This document shows positions 1 through 9,844 of a DNA stretch of 64,000 nt, one piece after another; position 1 is the stretch's first letter; every line of letters starts with the position of its first letter. The position numbers and the translations under genes were made by a program. Below the pieces are notes generated by a model that saw only the letters and a list, made by a program, of their open reading frames with translations, was not told where the DNA came from and did no database searches. This DNA comes from Rhizophagus clarus (lineage: Eukaryota > Glomeromycota > Glomeromycetes > Glomerales > Glomeraceae): positions 796,001 through 860,000 of the forward strand of contig BLAL01000257.1 of NCBI GenBank assembly GCA_015698045.1, read 5' to 3'.

Positions 1-1925
1 ATTATATTTTTCTTGTAAATTATTATAAGATGATTTATACTTGTTAGAGTCATTGTCATATTCTTGAATATCATCTTGAAGTTTTTTCTTTTCTTCTTCA
101 AGTTTTTCAATGGTATCGGAAGATTGAATTTGCATATCGTTTAAATCTTTGTTTTCGTTTACTAATTCTTGAATCTCATCTTGAAGTTTCTTCTTTTCTT
201 CTTCAAGCTTTTTAATGGTATCGGAGGATTGATTCTGGGTATCATTAAGACGTTGTTCTTGCTCTTTATTTTCGTTTATTAATTCTTGAATTTCATCTTG
301 AAGTTTCTCCTTCTCCTCTTCAAGCTTTATAATGGTATCGGAGGATTGAATCCGCGTATTATTAAAATGTTGTTCTTTTTCTTTATTTTCGTTTATTAAT
401 TCTCGAATCTCATCTTGAAATTTTTCCTTTTCTTCTTCAAGTTTTTTAATGGTATCGGAAGTTTGAATCTGCATATCGTTTAAATGGTGTTCTTTTTCTT
501 TGTTTTCGTTTGCTAACTCTTGAATCTCATCTTGAAGTTTCTTCTTTTCTTCTTCAAGCTTTTTAATGGTATCAGAAGATTGATTCTGCGTATCATTAAG
601 ACGTTGTTCTTGCTCTTTATTTTCGTTTATTAATTCTTGAATTTCATCTTGAAGTTTCTCCTTCTCCTCTTCAAGCTTTATAATTGTATCGGAGGATTGA
701 ACCTGCGTATCATTAAAATGTTGTTCTTGTTCTTTATTTTCGTTTATTAATTCTCGAATCTCATCTTGAAATTTTTTCTTTTCTTCTTCAAGTTTTTTAA
801 TGGTATCAGAAATTTGAATCTGCATATCGTTTAAACGTTGTTCTTTTTCTTTGTTTTCGTTTGCTAACTCTTGAATCTCATCTTGAAGTTTCTTCTTTTC
901 TTCTTCAAGCTTTTTAATTGTATCAGAAGATTGATTCTGCGTATCATTAAGACGTTGTTCTTGCTCTTTATTTTCGTTTACTAATTCTTGAATTTCATCT
1001 TGAAGTTGCTCCTTCTCCTCTTCAAGCTTTATAATGGTATCAGAGGATTGAATCCACGTATTATTAAAATGTTGTTCTTGTTCTTTATTTTCGTTTACTA
1101 ATTCTCGAATCTCATCTTGAAATTTTTCCTTTTCTTCTTCAAGTTTTTTAATGGTATCGGAAGTTTGAATCTGCATATCGTTTAAACGTTGTTCTTTTTC
1201 TTTGTTTTCGCTTGCTAACTCTTGAATCTCATCTTGAAGTTTCTTCTTTTCTTCTTCAAGTTTTTTGATGATATTAGAAGATTGAATCTGCAATTCATTT
1301 AGACGTTGTTCTTTTTCTTTATATTCATCATTTTCATTTACTAATCCGTCATATTTTTTCATTAAATTATCGTACAATGATCTGTACTCATTCAAATTAT
1401 TAATAGATTTTTGAATTTCACCTTGAAATTTCTCCTTTTCTTCTTCAAGTTTTTTAATGGTATCAGAAGATTGAAACTGCATATCATTTAGGCGTTGTTC
1501 TTGTTCTTTATATTCATCATTTTCGTTTACTAATCCGTCATATTTTTTCTTTAAACCATCGTACAGTGATCTAAATTCGTTTAACTTATTATCATATTTT
1601 TGAATTTCTTCTTGAAATTTTTTCTTTTCTTCTTCAAGTTTTTTAATGGTATCAGAAGATTGAGTCCACATATCATTTAGATATTGTTCTTGTTCTTTGT
1701 ATTCATCATTTTTGTTTACTAATTCGTCATGTTCTTTCTTTAAATTATCACACAATGATCTGTACTTGTTCAAATTTTTATTAGATTCTTGAATTTCATT
1801 TTGAAGTTTATTCTTTTCTTTCTCAAGATTTTTGATAGTATCATACGATTGCGTTAATTGAAGTCGCATATTATTGGTATATGGTGCAACACATTCCAAC
1901 GTACTATCACCATTACAGTCGAGAT
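1..1925 (-). repeat. Coiled-coil-coding tandem array with 117-bp units in a 351-bp higher-order repeat
   Basis: The last visible exon of the HSPA12-like fusion is a tandem array read on the minus strand. The basic unit is 117 bp (39 residues, such as SSDTIKKLEEEKKKLQDEIQ followed by ELANENKEKEQRLNDMQ). Units fall into three types that recur in order, so near-identical sequence returns every 351 bp: the same string starts at 190, 541, 892 and 1243. Further upstream in the gene (about 1250-1820) the unit is 189 bp, because 24 extra residues (YRSLYDGLKKKYDGLVNEND-like) are inserted. 39 residues equals four heptads plus one hendecad, which suits a continuous coiled coil. The frame stays open throughout, so the array is under coding constraint or expanded recently. 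Confidence 0.9.
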
Positions 1926-3812
1926 CTTGATAAAGAAAAAATTTTTTTTTGAACAAAGAATTTCAATTATTATACAAAGAAAATTCTTTTTTTTTTTTTA
2001 AAAAAAAAAAAAAATACTATACTCACTATTATTCCGCTCCAGACCATATCGAACAGCTAAAATATATTCGACTTAATAAAAAAAAAGGAAAGAAAGTAAG
2101 AAAGAAAAAAGAATCAATTCTTACCTCCTTCCATTATAGAAGTAATAGGATTAGGTGGTATATAAATAATTGGTATTTTATTATTAAATTCTTGATTAAT
2201 TCTTAATTGAAAATATTTTGATTCACTTAATATACCAATTAATAATAATGCAGTACAATTATGATTAGAACGTTCAATTAATTTTAGAATCTTTTCTATA
2301 ATTGGATCGAACATAGATTTAATATCATCAAATTTTAATTTGATATTCCATTCAATTTTTTTCATATTGTCAAAATATTTTTCATCACAATATTGTATCA
2401 AAGCAGGACAAAGTTCTAAAAAGGAAAAAAAAAAAAAAAAAAAAATTTTTTTTCATACGTTAAAATACTGGATGATCGTTAAAAAGGTCGAACACAAAAA
2501 TATCAAAATATAAATATTACCATCTAATTCCAAATTGATAGGACGAAATTCTGATTGTATTCCAGTAAATTCCATTTTAACTTTTCTATAAAATTCTTTT
2601 AACATATATTGAAATTGATTATATTGATTTTCTTTAATAAGTTTAATAGTAGAAGATCCAACTTTACGTTCTAAAAATTTAAGAAATTCTTGATCTATGA
2701 AATTATCACCACAATCATTCCTTTCTCTTTCCGTCATTATATTTAATCTTTCACCTTCCAAGAGTTGTATAGTTGTTGAATTTACTGTATCACCTTTACA
2801 ATCAACTATCATAAATGTTTCTAATAAATTAAATAAATTAATCACCTTTGCGCCTTTGCGTATAATAATTGTTCTTTGTTACATTTCGGATTAATAATTA
2901 TTACTTACCACCAACTGATAAATTCTCATTTAAGGATTTCATACAATGAATCATAGTTGCTTCAGCTATTTAAAGATGAAAAGAATTTTTTAAAATCAAT
3001 ACATTGATATGAATACATAGATGATCTCTTTCTTGTTGGAGAACCAAAAATTTCGTTAAAATATTACATACGTTCTGTTATAAATTTCAAATTTCGACTA
3101 TACCGATCTTTCAATAATCCTGCTTTAAAAGCACATTCTCTCATAATAGCAATTGAGGTATGATCAAATTCAACGGGAACCTAAATTAAATATCATTATT
3201 ATTTTTTTTTTTTTAAAAAAAAAAAAAAAATTTCACAACAAAAGAAGAACATCAATTTATTTACCGTTAAAACGATTAAGACATGATTATAAAAATCAAT
3301 CCAATCATTTATTATAACCTGTTTTATAATCTTACCCATTTCATGAAGATAATCGATAATAGCTTTTTTATAATCAAAACCATTTGGCAAAGAAGGTTTA
3401 TTTGTTATATTTCCTAAATGTAATTTAAATAATTCGATAGGTTTTTTATCACCATTACTTTCTTTTAAAGCATTAAATCCCCATGATTGAACTTTATCAT
3501 ATTTATCATCATATAATAATACTGTTGGAATTTTATATAATCCATAATATTCTTGCCATTCTGAATGTACAATAACAGTTTTAATTCTTTTATGTGCGTA
3601 CGCAAAACCCTTAAAAGGAAGAAATGAAAATTTACATACAGTATATACATATATATATAAAAATAAACGATTTTAATTTATGAACTTACTGAATGGGTGA
3701 TTCCGAAATCTGCAAAAAAAATTTTAATTTTAGTTATTAAATATTATTATATGAACTCGAACGAATGTTACTTACCGATACCAACGACGACACGATAATC
3801 ATAATTTTCCAT
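1..3812 (-). CDS. HSPA12-like Hsp70 ATPase domain fused to a long repetitive coiled coil; 3' end outside the window; one frameshift
   Basis: Nine exons can be placed from splice sites and from alignment to the three other HSPA12-like genes here: 3812-3776, 3709-3690, 3609-3265, 3180-3072, 2965-2909, 2820-2521, 2416-2125, 2056-2027 and 1925 to the window edge. The start is chosen because it gives MENYDYRVVVGIDFG, the usual Hsp70 N-terminal strand. The ATPase fold is complete up to the AVRYGLERNN segment, where the protein switches to more than 640 residues of coiled coil (separate entry). ATP-site motifs are degenerate: DFGITHS for DFGTTYS, VDCKGDTVN for VDCGGGTVD, and LLIGILSES for LLVGGFSES. 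Exon 7 has one extra base in a 4-base run (2400-2403) compared with its paralogs, which breaks the frame just after the splice site. So this is a recent pseudogene, or the base is a sequence error. The gene is head-to-head with the CC-CTD gene at 4173. The family call is secure; activity is doubtful. Confidence 0.82.
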
Positions 3813-4172
3813 ATTTTCAAAGACGTTAAATCACATGATCAACGAAAATCAAAAAGATTTTTTGTGTGAATAAATATATTTGTATTATATATATTTAAAT
3901 ATATATATATATATATATTTTTATTGTATAAGAATAAAAATAGTTAGTTCTCTTTTTCAGACAATGAAATTTTTTAAGTTCATCTTCTATCATGCAAAAG
4001 ATTACAAAACAAAATTCTTTCACACATATTTTAAATTTTAATGAAACCTTATTTGACATCATGCATTATCAATAATTTCACATATATATGTGTATGTGTA
4101 TATATATATACAGTATTTTATTTTATATTTTTATATTCCCCAAATTTCCAGTTTTCACGTGTACAAAACATC
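3813..4172. promoter_or_regulatory. Shared divergent promoter region (HSPA12-like fusion / CC-CTD)
   Basis: Only 360 bp separate the start codons of two divergent genes, so this interval must hold both promoters. It contains CACATGAT at 3832-3839, 20 bp upstream of the minus-strand start (the same octamer lies upstream of other genes of this set), and a long TA-repeat at about 3883-3920. Another (TA)n tract lies at 4082-4114, upstream of the plus-strand start. Confidence 0.6.
3832..3839 (+). promoter_or_regulatory. CACATGAT motif upstream of HSPA12-like gene
   Basis: The octamer CACATGAT (ATCATGTG on the other strand) sits 20 bp upstream of the start codon at 3812. The same octamer occurs close upstream of the genes starting at 29076, 32912 and 47718. 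Its core CACATG is an E-box-like sequence. Whether any protein binds is unknown. Confidence 0.35.
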
Positions 4173-5606
4173 ATGTCTTACGAAAATCAAGTAGAATATA
4201 TTGATATTTATTCAACAAGGGCAGTTTCAAAAAATACGCGTTATCTTGATTCACATATCGAAGGCGATGAGGAATATACCGAAAACGACGAGAACTATAA
4301 CGAAGACAATGAGGACCTTTCCTACTATAAAGAAAAAGATCAAAAATTTAACGATAACGATGATTATATAGAGCAATATATTCCTACAACTAAAAGTCTT
4401 GAAGATGAAAATAGAGAACTTAAAGACGAAATTCAAGAAACTAATAACAACCTTGATCAATTCAAATTATTATATAATGAATTAGAAAATAATTATAGAA
4501 ACTTAATAAATGAGAATATTGAACAAGAACGACAATATCAAAACGAAATAAAGTTGTATAAGCAAAGAATTGAAGGTTTAACAAAAACCAAAGAAATTGA
4601 AGGGAGAGATATTGAAAACTTAAAAAAAGAAAACGAAGAATTAAATATCAAATATGATAATTTAAATAAGAAATATAAAGATTTAGAGAATCAATTAAAA
4701 GATCTTGATCATCAAAATGTATTATTAAAAGAAGAAGCACAATGTGCTGCTATAATCGCAACAAATTTTAGTTCAAGTGACTATTATCAAAATCATAATA
4801 TCAAACTTAACAAAGATATTTTAACATTACAAAATATTTTAGATGATTATGTTACAAATTTGAAATTCGATATAGATATTAATATAAATGAAGTAAAGGA
4901 ACTTTTACTTAAATATGGATGTCAAACAGCAATTTCCGATAAAAAACCGATCAAACCGCTTATCAGAGCTGTCTTACAACGTCACGTCCTTGAAGAAATA
5001 TTAAAACAGGCGGATTTCTACTTTAAATGTTCAAGCAAAGAACATCATCTTGAATCAATCATAGTCTCTCAAACTACATCATTAATTAACTTGATGGAAA
5101 AATTTTATAATGAACGACATGGTGACAACGAAATAACTAATCTTATGCTGATAAGACTACGTCAACAAGTTTATAGCGCACTTAGTATTCGGGGATTTAA
5201 TAATATTAAAAAACCTAATGAAGAAAATTCTAAACATAATTTTGTTGATATGATATCGAAAAAACTCAACGAGATGATAAATAAATATCGTAGAATCAAC
5301 GATATTGAAACCAGGAATTATGTTAACGCTTTGGCAGAAGATTTGGTTCAAAATATCATCAAGATTTTTTATTTCCACTTGTTTATTCAAGAACCAATAG
5401 CTCAATATCGTTGGATTAACAATAATGAAAAGGTCAATAAATCTTATATGAAAGGTAGTTGGGACGATGATAATGTTGAAAATATGGTTGTTGGAATTTG
5501 TTCATTTCCTTTGATTTTTAAGCATTCCCATCAAGATGAATTTAAAGTTTTTACTCCTGCAATAGTTTTTTTACAAAATTCGGCGAATACAGGAACGATT
5601 GTCTGA
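4173..5606 (+). CDS. Coiled-coil protein with unknown alpha-rich C-terminal domain (CC-CTD, type I)
   Basis: The frame is open from 4041, but the in-frame ATG at 4173 (MSYENQVEYIDIYS) is preferred: the extra 44 codons read from TA-repeat and other low-complexity intergenic DNA. The product is 477 residues and intronless. Residues 1-70 are acidic and probably disordered, about 74-190 form a coiled coil, and about 205-470 make a conserved domain. That domain has the motifs LQRHVLEEIL, HHLES, LRQQVYSALSIRGF, KLNEMI, IKIFYFHL, QEPIAQYRWINNNEK and CSFPLI. I do not recognise it as a named family. Its closest relative here is the gene at 58405-59574, and both are head-to-head with an HSPA12-like gene. 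No signal peptide or membrane segment is seen, so it is probably cytosolic or nuclear. Confidence 0.85.
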   Translation: MSYENQVEYIDIYSTRAVSKNTRYLDSHIEGDEEYTENDENYNEDNEDLSYYKEKDQKFNDNDDYIEQYIPTTKSLEDENRELKDEIQETNNNLDQFKLLYNELENNYRNLINENIEQERQYQNEIKLYKQRIEGLTKTKEIEGRDIENLKKENEELNIKYDNLNKKYKDLENQLKDLDHQNVLLKEEAQCAAIIATNFSSSDYYQNHNIKLNKDILTLQNILDDYVTNLKFDIDININEVKELLLKYGCQTAISDKKPIKPLIRAVLQRHVLEEILKQADFYFKCSSKEHHLESIIVSQTTSLINLMEKFYNERHGDNEITNLMLIRLRQQVYSALSIRGFNNIKKPNEENSKHNFVDMISKKLNEMINKYRRINDIETRNYVNALAEDLVQNIIKIFYFHLFIQEPIAQYRWINNNEKVNKSYMKGSWDDDNVENMVVGICSFPLIFKHSHQDEFKVFTPAIVFLQNSANTGTIV

Positions 5607-6575
5607 AATAACGATGTTGACGATGTTTCAGTTTCAATTCTTGAAGACTAATCTGAATGTGGTAGCCGTCATTCAGTTTTGAAAATTAAAGATTAGGAAC
5701 AATAATAGAGAATTTAAATAAAATAAAATTAAATTTTTGCGTTTGTATATAAAGTGGAACATTATATGTTTATTCGGCTTTTGACATTTGGTGAAATGTT
5801 TGGCGTATTTGAAATTCGGAGCGTTTCTTATGATTTATCGACATTTTTACAGAAAAAGAAATTTTATCTTGAAATTTTTTTTTCATAATTTACTGAAAAA
5901 TTTTAGATCCTGAATACTGATGGGACGAACTTCATAGCAAAATTTATAAAGTTAAATTTATTCATCGTTAAAGGATGTTAATAGCTTGAATAAAATCACT
6001 GTTAAAAGATACTTTAATAAAAAGACCAATTATCCAATAACAAATTAATATTAACAGTTAATAATTTAGTTATCGAATATATCTCGTAACGACATGTACG
6101 CCAAATAATTAAACTATATACTGATGATATATAAATACGTACTGTATATGATCATCATAATAATATACTGATGTACAGTATATTGATATGATAGCGACTC
6201 CAAATATTAAATGAATTCAAAAGAGTAAATTACTTAATTATTCACCATACCAAAAACAAACTTGATAATGCATATGATAATCGTTCTTCCTAAAAACAAT
6301 GTCATGCAAATCTTAATCATTTTGAGTGGTTTTTTTTCAATGAACCTTTTTCTTTCGATATCCTGCAAAGTAGTAGTTAAAATGAGCTTGCATTTTTATC
6401 ATTGTTCTTAATAAATACAATGACACCTCTTTTGGTTTTATTGAAAGATAACGTAGCAAATTGCAGAATTTTGCATAATCTATTAATAATATTTAGTTTA
6501 TGATGCTAAGTTCATATGTAATTAATCTTATATAAACCTTTTGGAAAGAAAATTATTCTTGTTAAAATTTTTATC
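5607..6575. other. Intergenic, no gene seen
   Basis: A+T-rich DNA between two same-strand CC-CTD genes. It holds short repeats of the type atactgatgatat and tactgatgtacagtatattg at about 6118-6190, but no convincing coding exon or RNA. Confidence 0.5.
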
Positions 6576-7943
6576 ATGACGAATAAAAGATATAATTATG
6601 AAAAATTTTATACATCATCAGATGAAAATGAAGATATGTATCACTTACCAAATAACAATTATTCATTAGAAAGTAAAAATGATATTTATTCAGAAATGCC
6701 ATTTTCATCAGATATGTATTACACTTCACCAAATAAAAATCAAAATTCTTATAATTTAAATTTAAATAATGAGGAAATTCAATTATTTGATATTGAAAAG
6801 AAAAAACTTCAAGATGATATTAATAAATACTTTTATCAATATAATTCTTTATATAAAAAATTACAAGAAAAACATATAGAATTAACCAATAAAAGTATAA
6901 ATCAACAAAATAAAATTGATTCACAAGAACAAATAATTAATCAATTACGATTTAAAATACAAAATTTAGAAAAAGAGAAAGAAAAATTAGATACAAAAAA
7001 TGATAATTTACTTCAAAAAAATTCAAATTTAGAGAAACAATTGAAAATTATTCAACAAGATGATTCAATAAAAGTTACGAATTCCCCTCTTCAATCAACA
7101 GGAGATGATGAACAAAATTATATTGTAAATTTAAATAATGATATTATGGAATTAAATGATAACATAAGGAAATATATAACAAATTTAAAGCAAGATGTTA
7201 CCGTTAATATGGGAGAAGTAAATAAACTTTTATCTCTTTATAAATGTTCAACTAGAAACTTGGATCAAAAAGACGATCGATTACTCATTCAAGCGGTTTT
7301 ACAACGTCACATCATAGAAAACATATTTGATTATGCGAGTAAATATTTTCAAAATACAGGAAAACATTATCATCTTGAATCGGAAATTATTAAAAACGAA
7401 TCTTCTTTATCCTCACTATTAACTCGCGCCTCTAAATGTCGTACTGGGAATGATGATATGACTAGAGTCGCGTCAACAAAATTACGTCAGCAAATCTATT
7501 CAATTCTTAATAATCGTGGTTTCGCTGATACCATTGGTGAAACTGTTTGTGAGCATCCTTTCATTGGTTATTATAAAAAACATCTAAACAATCTTATGAA
7601 TGAATTACGTATTATTAATAATGATCAGAAGAGATCCGCTTCGGAAAATTTGGCCGCAACTATCATTCGTGATGTAATAAAGATATTTTGGTTTAGATTA
7701 AAAATTCAGGAACCTGTTGTGCAACATCATTGGATTCAGAATAATGCAAAAGTGGATAAATCATTTATGGAAGGAAACAATTTGGATGACAATTCAAATC
7801 TATTTGTTGATTTATGCTATTTCCCTTTAATTGGAAAAAATCTCACGTCAAATAATCGAAAAATTTATTTTTCTGCAAAAGTCTTTGCAAAACCAATATC
7901 ACATTATACCGAACTAAAAGCGATTATCGATCAAGAACTGTAA
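6576..7943 (+). CDS. Coiled-coil protein with unknown C-terminal domain (CC-CTD, type II)
   Basis: Intronless, 455 residues. The N-terminal 70 residues are Asn/Ser/Tyr-rich with repeated segments (FYTSSDENEDMYHLP, FSSDMYYTSPNK), about 70-160 are coiled coil, and about 180-440 are the conserved domain. Shared motifs are NIRKYITNLKQDVTVNMGEV, LIQAVLQRHIIENIF, HYHLES, LRQQIYSILNNRGFAD, IKIFWFRLKIQEPVVQHHWI and CYFPLIG. Compared with type I it has FW for FY in the KIFWFR motif and a distinct middle with SENLAATIIRD. Its closest relative is the frameshifted locus at 9845-11403. The function is unknown; no enzyme motif is seen. Confidence 0.87.
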   Translation: MTNKRYNYEKFYTSSDENEDMYHLPNNNYSLESKNDIYSEMPFSSDMYYTSPNKNQNSYNLNLNNEEIQLFDIEKKKLQDDINKYFYQYNSLYKKLQEKHIELTNKSINQQNKIDSQEQIINQLRFKIQNLEKEKEKLDTKNDNLLQKNSNLEKQLKIIQQDDSIKVTNSPLQSTGDDEQNYIVNLNNDIMELNDNIRKYITNLKQDVTVNMGEVNKLLSLYKCSTRNLDQKDDRLLIQAVLQRHIIENIFDYASKYFQNTGKHYHLESEIIKNESSLSSLLTRASKCRTGNDDMTRVASTKLRQQIYSILNNRGFADTIGETVCEHPFIGYYKKHLNNLMNELRIINNDQKRSASENLAATIIRDVIKIFWFRLKIQEPVVQHHWIQNNAKVDKSFMEGNNLDDNSNLFVDLCYFPLIGKNLTSNNRKIYFSAKVFAKPISHYTELKAIIDQEL

Positions 7944-8479
7944 TTTATTGTCCGATGGACAATGTATACGAAAAAAAATTATGGTCACGGGTTTCAACTC
8001 ATGTGATCTCCAGGGTTCCATTTCCTAACATTCTATGTTGTATTTTATATTTTGATAATAAAAGATTATATTTCAAACTTTTTTGCTTATAAGAATGATG
8101 TAATTGTAAACTAATTTCTTTCTTTGATGTTAAAAGAGAAAGGCTCATCTTTTTATATAATTCACAAGGATCGAATTTGGAATCGTCACGAAAATTCGAT
8201 TAAAGAACACTCCTCAAGCTGCAGACTTTTTACCATTATGAAAAAGTCATCTTACCATATTACAGAAATTACAGAAATAGGTCTTATAACCTTCTAGAAC
8301 AAAAAGTGCTTCTTCTTGTATTTAGTATTAATATGTATCGATTGTATCGTGTAACTCCCTTCTCTAGTTAAAGATATTCCAAATTGTTTCGTAACTTCTA
8401 CAACCAACGTTAATAAATGTTCGTTGAAATTAGTGAACACTATTCCTTTCAGTATTCGTGGAACAGTGTCAGATATATA
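7944..8479. other. Intergenic; possibly decayed CC-CTD sequence
   Basis: No open gene. The stretch lies where the C-terminal part of the decayed minus-strand copy (8480-8830) would be expected, but I could not align it with confidence. Confidence 0.3.
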
Positions 8480-8830
8480 TACGAAATTTTTACCTAATTG
8501 ATTCTCTAAATCGCCATTTTTAACATATAGGGTAATACTTAATTCCTAGATTTTGTATTTGAAATTCTCAATTCTACCGATTTTCAATTATTTGTTCTCG
8601 TGACTCGATTTTACTTTAATTTTTGTCTTTAATTTCCTCGATTTCAATTTTTAACTTTTTAACAATTTTTTTAACCCGTATATTTTTTGTAGTTTATTAT
8701 AATAAATTATAGTTGGTAATATAATTATAAATTTATCTCCTTATTATACGGAATATAAGGTAATTGATTATTCTTGTAGTGGAATATTTTGCATATCATG
8801 ATAATTATGAGACAGAAGTCAAGCTATTAT
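8480..8830 (-). pseudogene. Decayed coiled-coil part of a type II CC-CTD gene
   Basis: Read on the minus strand, this stretch follows the coiled-coil region of the locus at 9845-11403 in order. It has sequence like the start (atattttgcatatcatgat, cggaatataaggtaattgat), then the EIEEIK / SKIESQEQ region (about 8600-8660), then the QLGYL region (cctaattgattctctaaatc at about 8490). Many stops, deletions and a missing middle show it is not translated. Its presence shows that copies of this family arise and decay locally. Confidence 0.6.
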
Positions 8831-8945
8831 AAATTTCTTAAATATTCCGTACATTTAAAGATATCGTCTTTATTTAATTATTATAATTTTAATTTATTAT
8901 GCGAGATTCTTTAATTTACTCTAATAAATCCAAAAGAGGTTTCGT

Positions 8946-9278
8946 TATTATCCGAAGCGTAGCGGAATACTAAGTCAAGACGTCTGTCAAATTTTGAGAT
9001 CAGATGTATGATCGTATGATTATAACGCTTCAATTCCCGCTACCCAGTATTTGTCAAGAACAAAAAAAAAAAAAAAAAAATCTCGCGTTCATTGCTTTTT
9101 CATAACACGTAAAAAAATTAATCATATGATAAATTTGGAAATGATATATAATCAATTACTGTAATACTAATAATATCAGCATTTAATCTAAAGACAATCG
9201 GATGCGCCAAAAATATCGATAATTTGACGCGGTGATGAAAAAAATAATTATATAATGTCCTCCGCTTCGCTCCGGACA
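8946..9278. repeat. Possible inverted-repeat element
   Basis: The left end ttatccgaagcgtagcgga is an imperfect inverted match to tccgcttcgctccggacaa at the right end. The interior (about 290 bp) has no coding potential. This is a candidate MITE; no clear target duplication was seen. Confidence 0.3.
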
Positions 9279-9844
9279 ACAGATAACTATAAATAATTTT
9301 TTTTTCAGTTTACGCTTTCAATTTTTGTGAATTTGCTTCGTCCGCAGCCATTAAGAAAATTTATTAATTGAAAAATAAAAACTTACTTTCTACAAAATTA
9401 TTGACAAATCAGTAATCGTTATGAAATCAATAATAAACTAATCTAACATCAAATGTGTCAAATGAGACTAAAATACTATTCATTGACTGTCAATTTATTC
9501 AGAAATCAAACCAAAGACACCTGTAGTCCCTATAACTGAACAAAGTAAAGAACAATCAATTTGTACAATAAGTAAAAACTAATTCTCTGTTTCATTTGCT
9601 GTATATACATAGTGTGACAAGATAGACTTTTTTTTCACTATTTTGTATTTTAAATCGAAATCAAAAATTCGGCATATTTAATTTACAAACGAAAGTTATA
9701 ACATACATACACTATAAAGTTGATAAGAAGTAATAATTTGCTACACAAATAAACTTACATTTATTCGTTCTTATTTTACTTTACTATAGAATTTGATTGT
9801 CAACGCTATTTCAATTGAGTTTAATAGTTTCTTCGTTGTTTTGC
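9279..9844. other. Intergenic, nothing recognised
   Basis: A+T-rich sequence downstream of the minus-strand CC-CTD locus. It probably includes that gene's 3' untranslated region. No ORF or repeat stands out. Confidence 0.5.

Noticed and set aside
1..1925. CRISPR-like regular spacing of the 117-bp repeats
   Set aside because: Units are contiguous, coding and much longer than CRISPR repeats, without unique spacers; the genome is eukaryotic.
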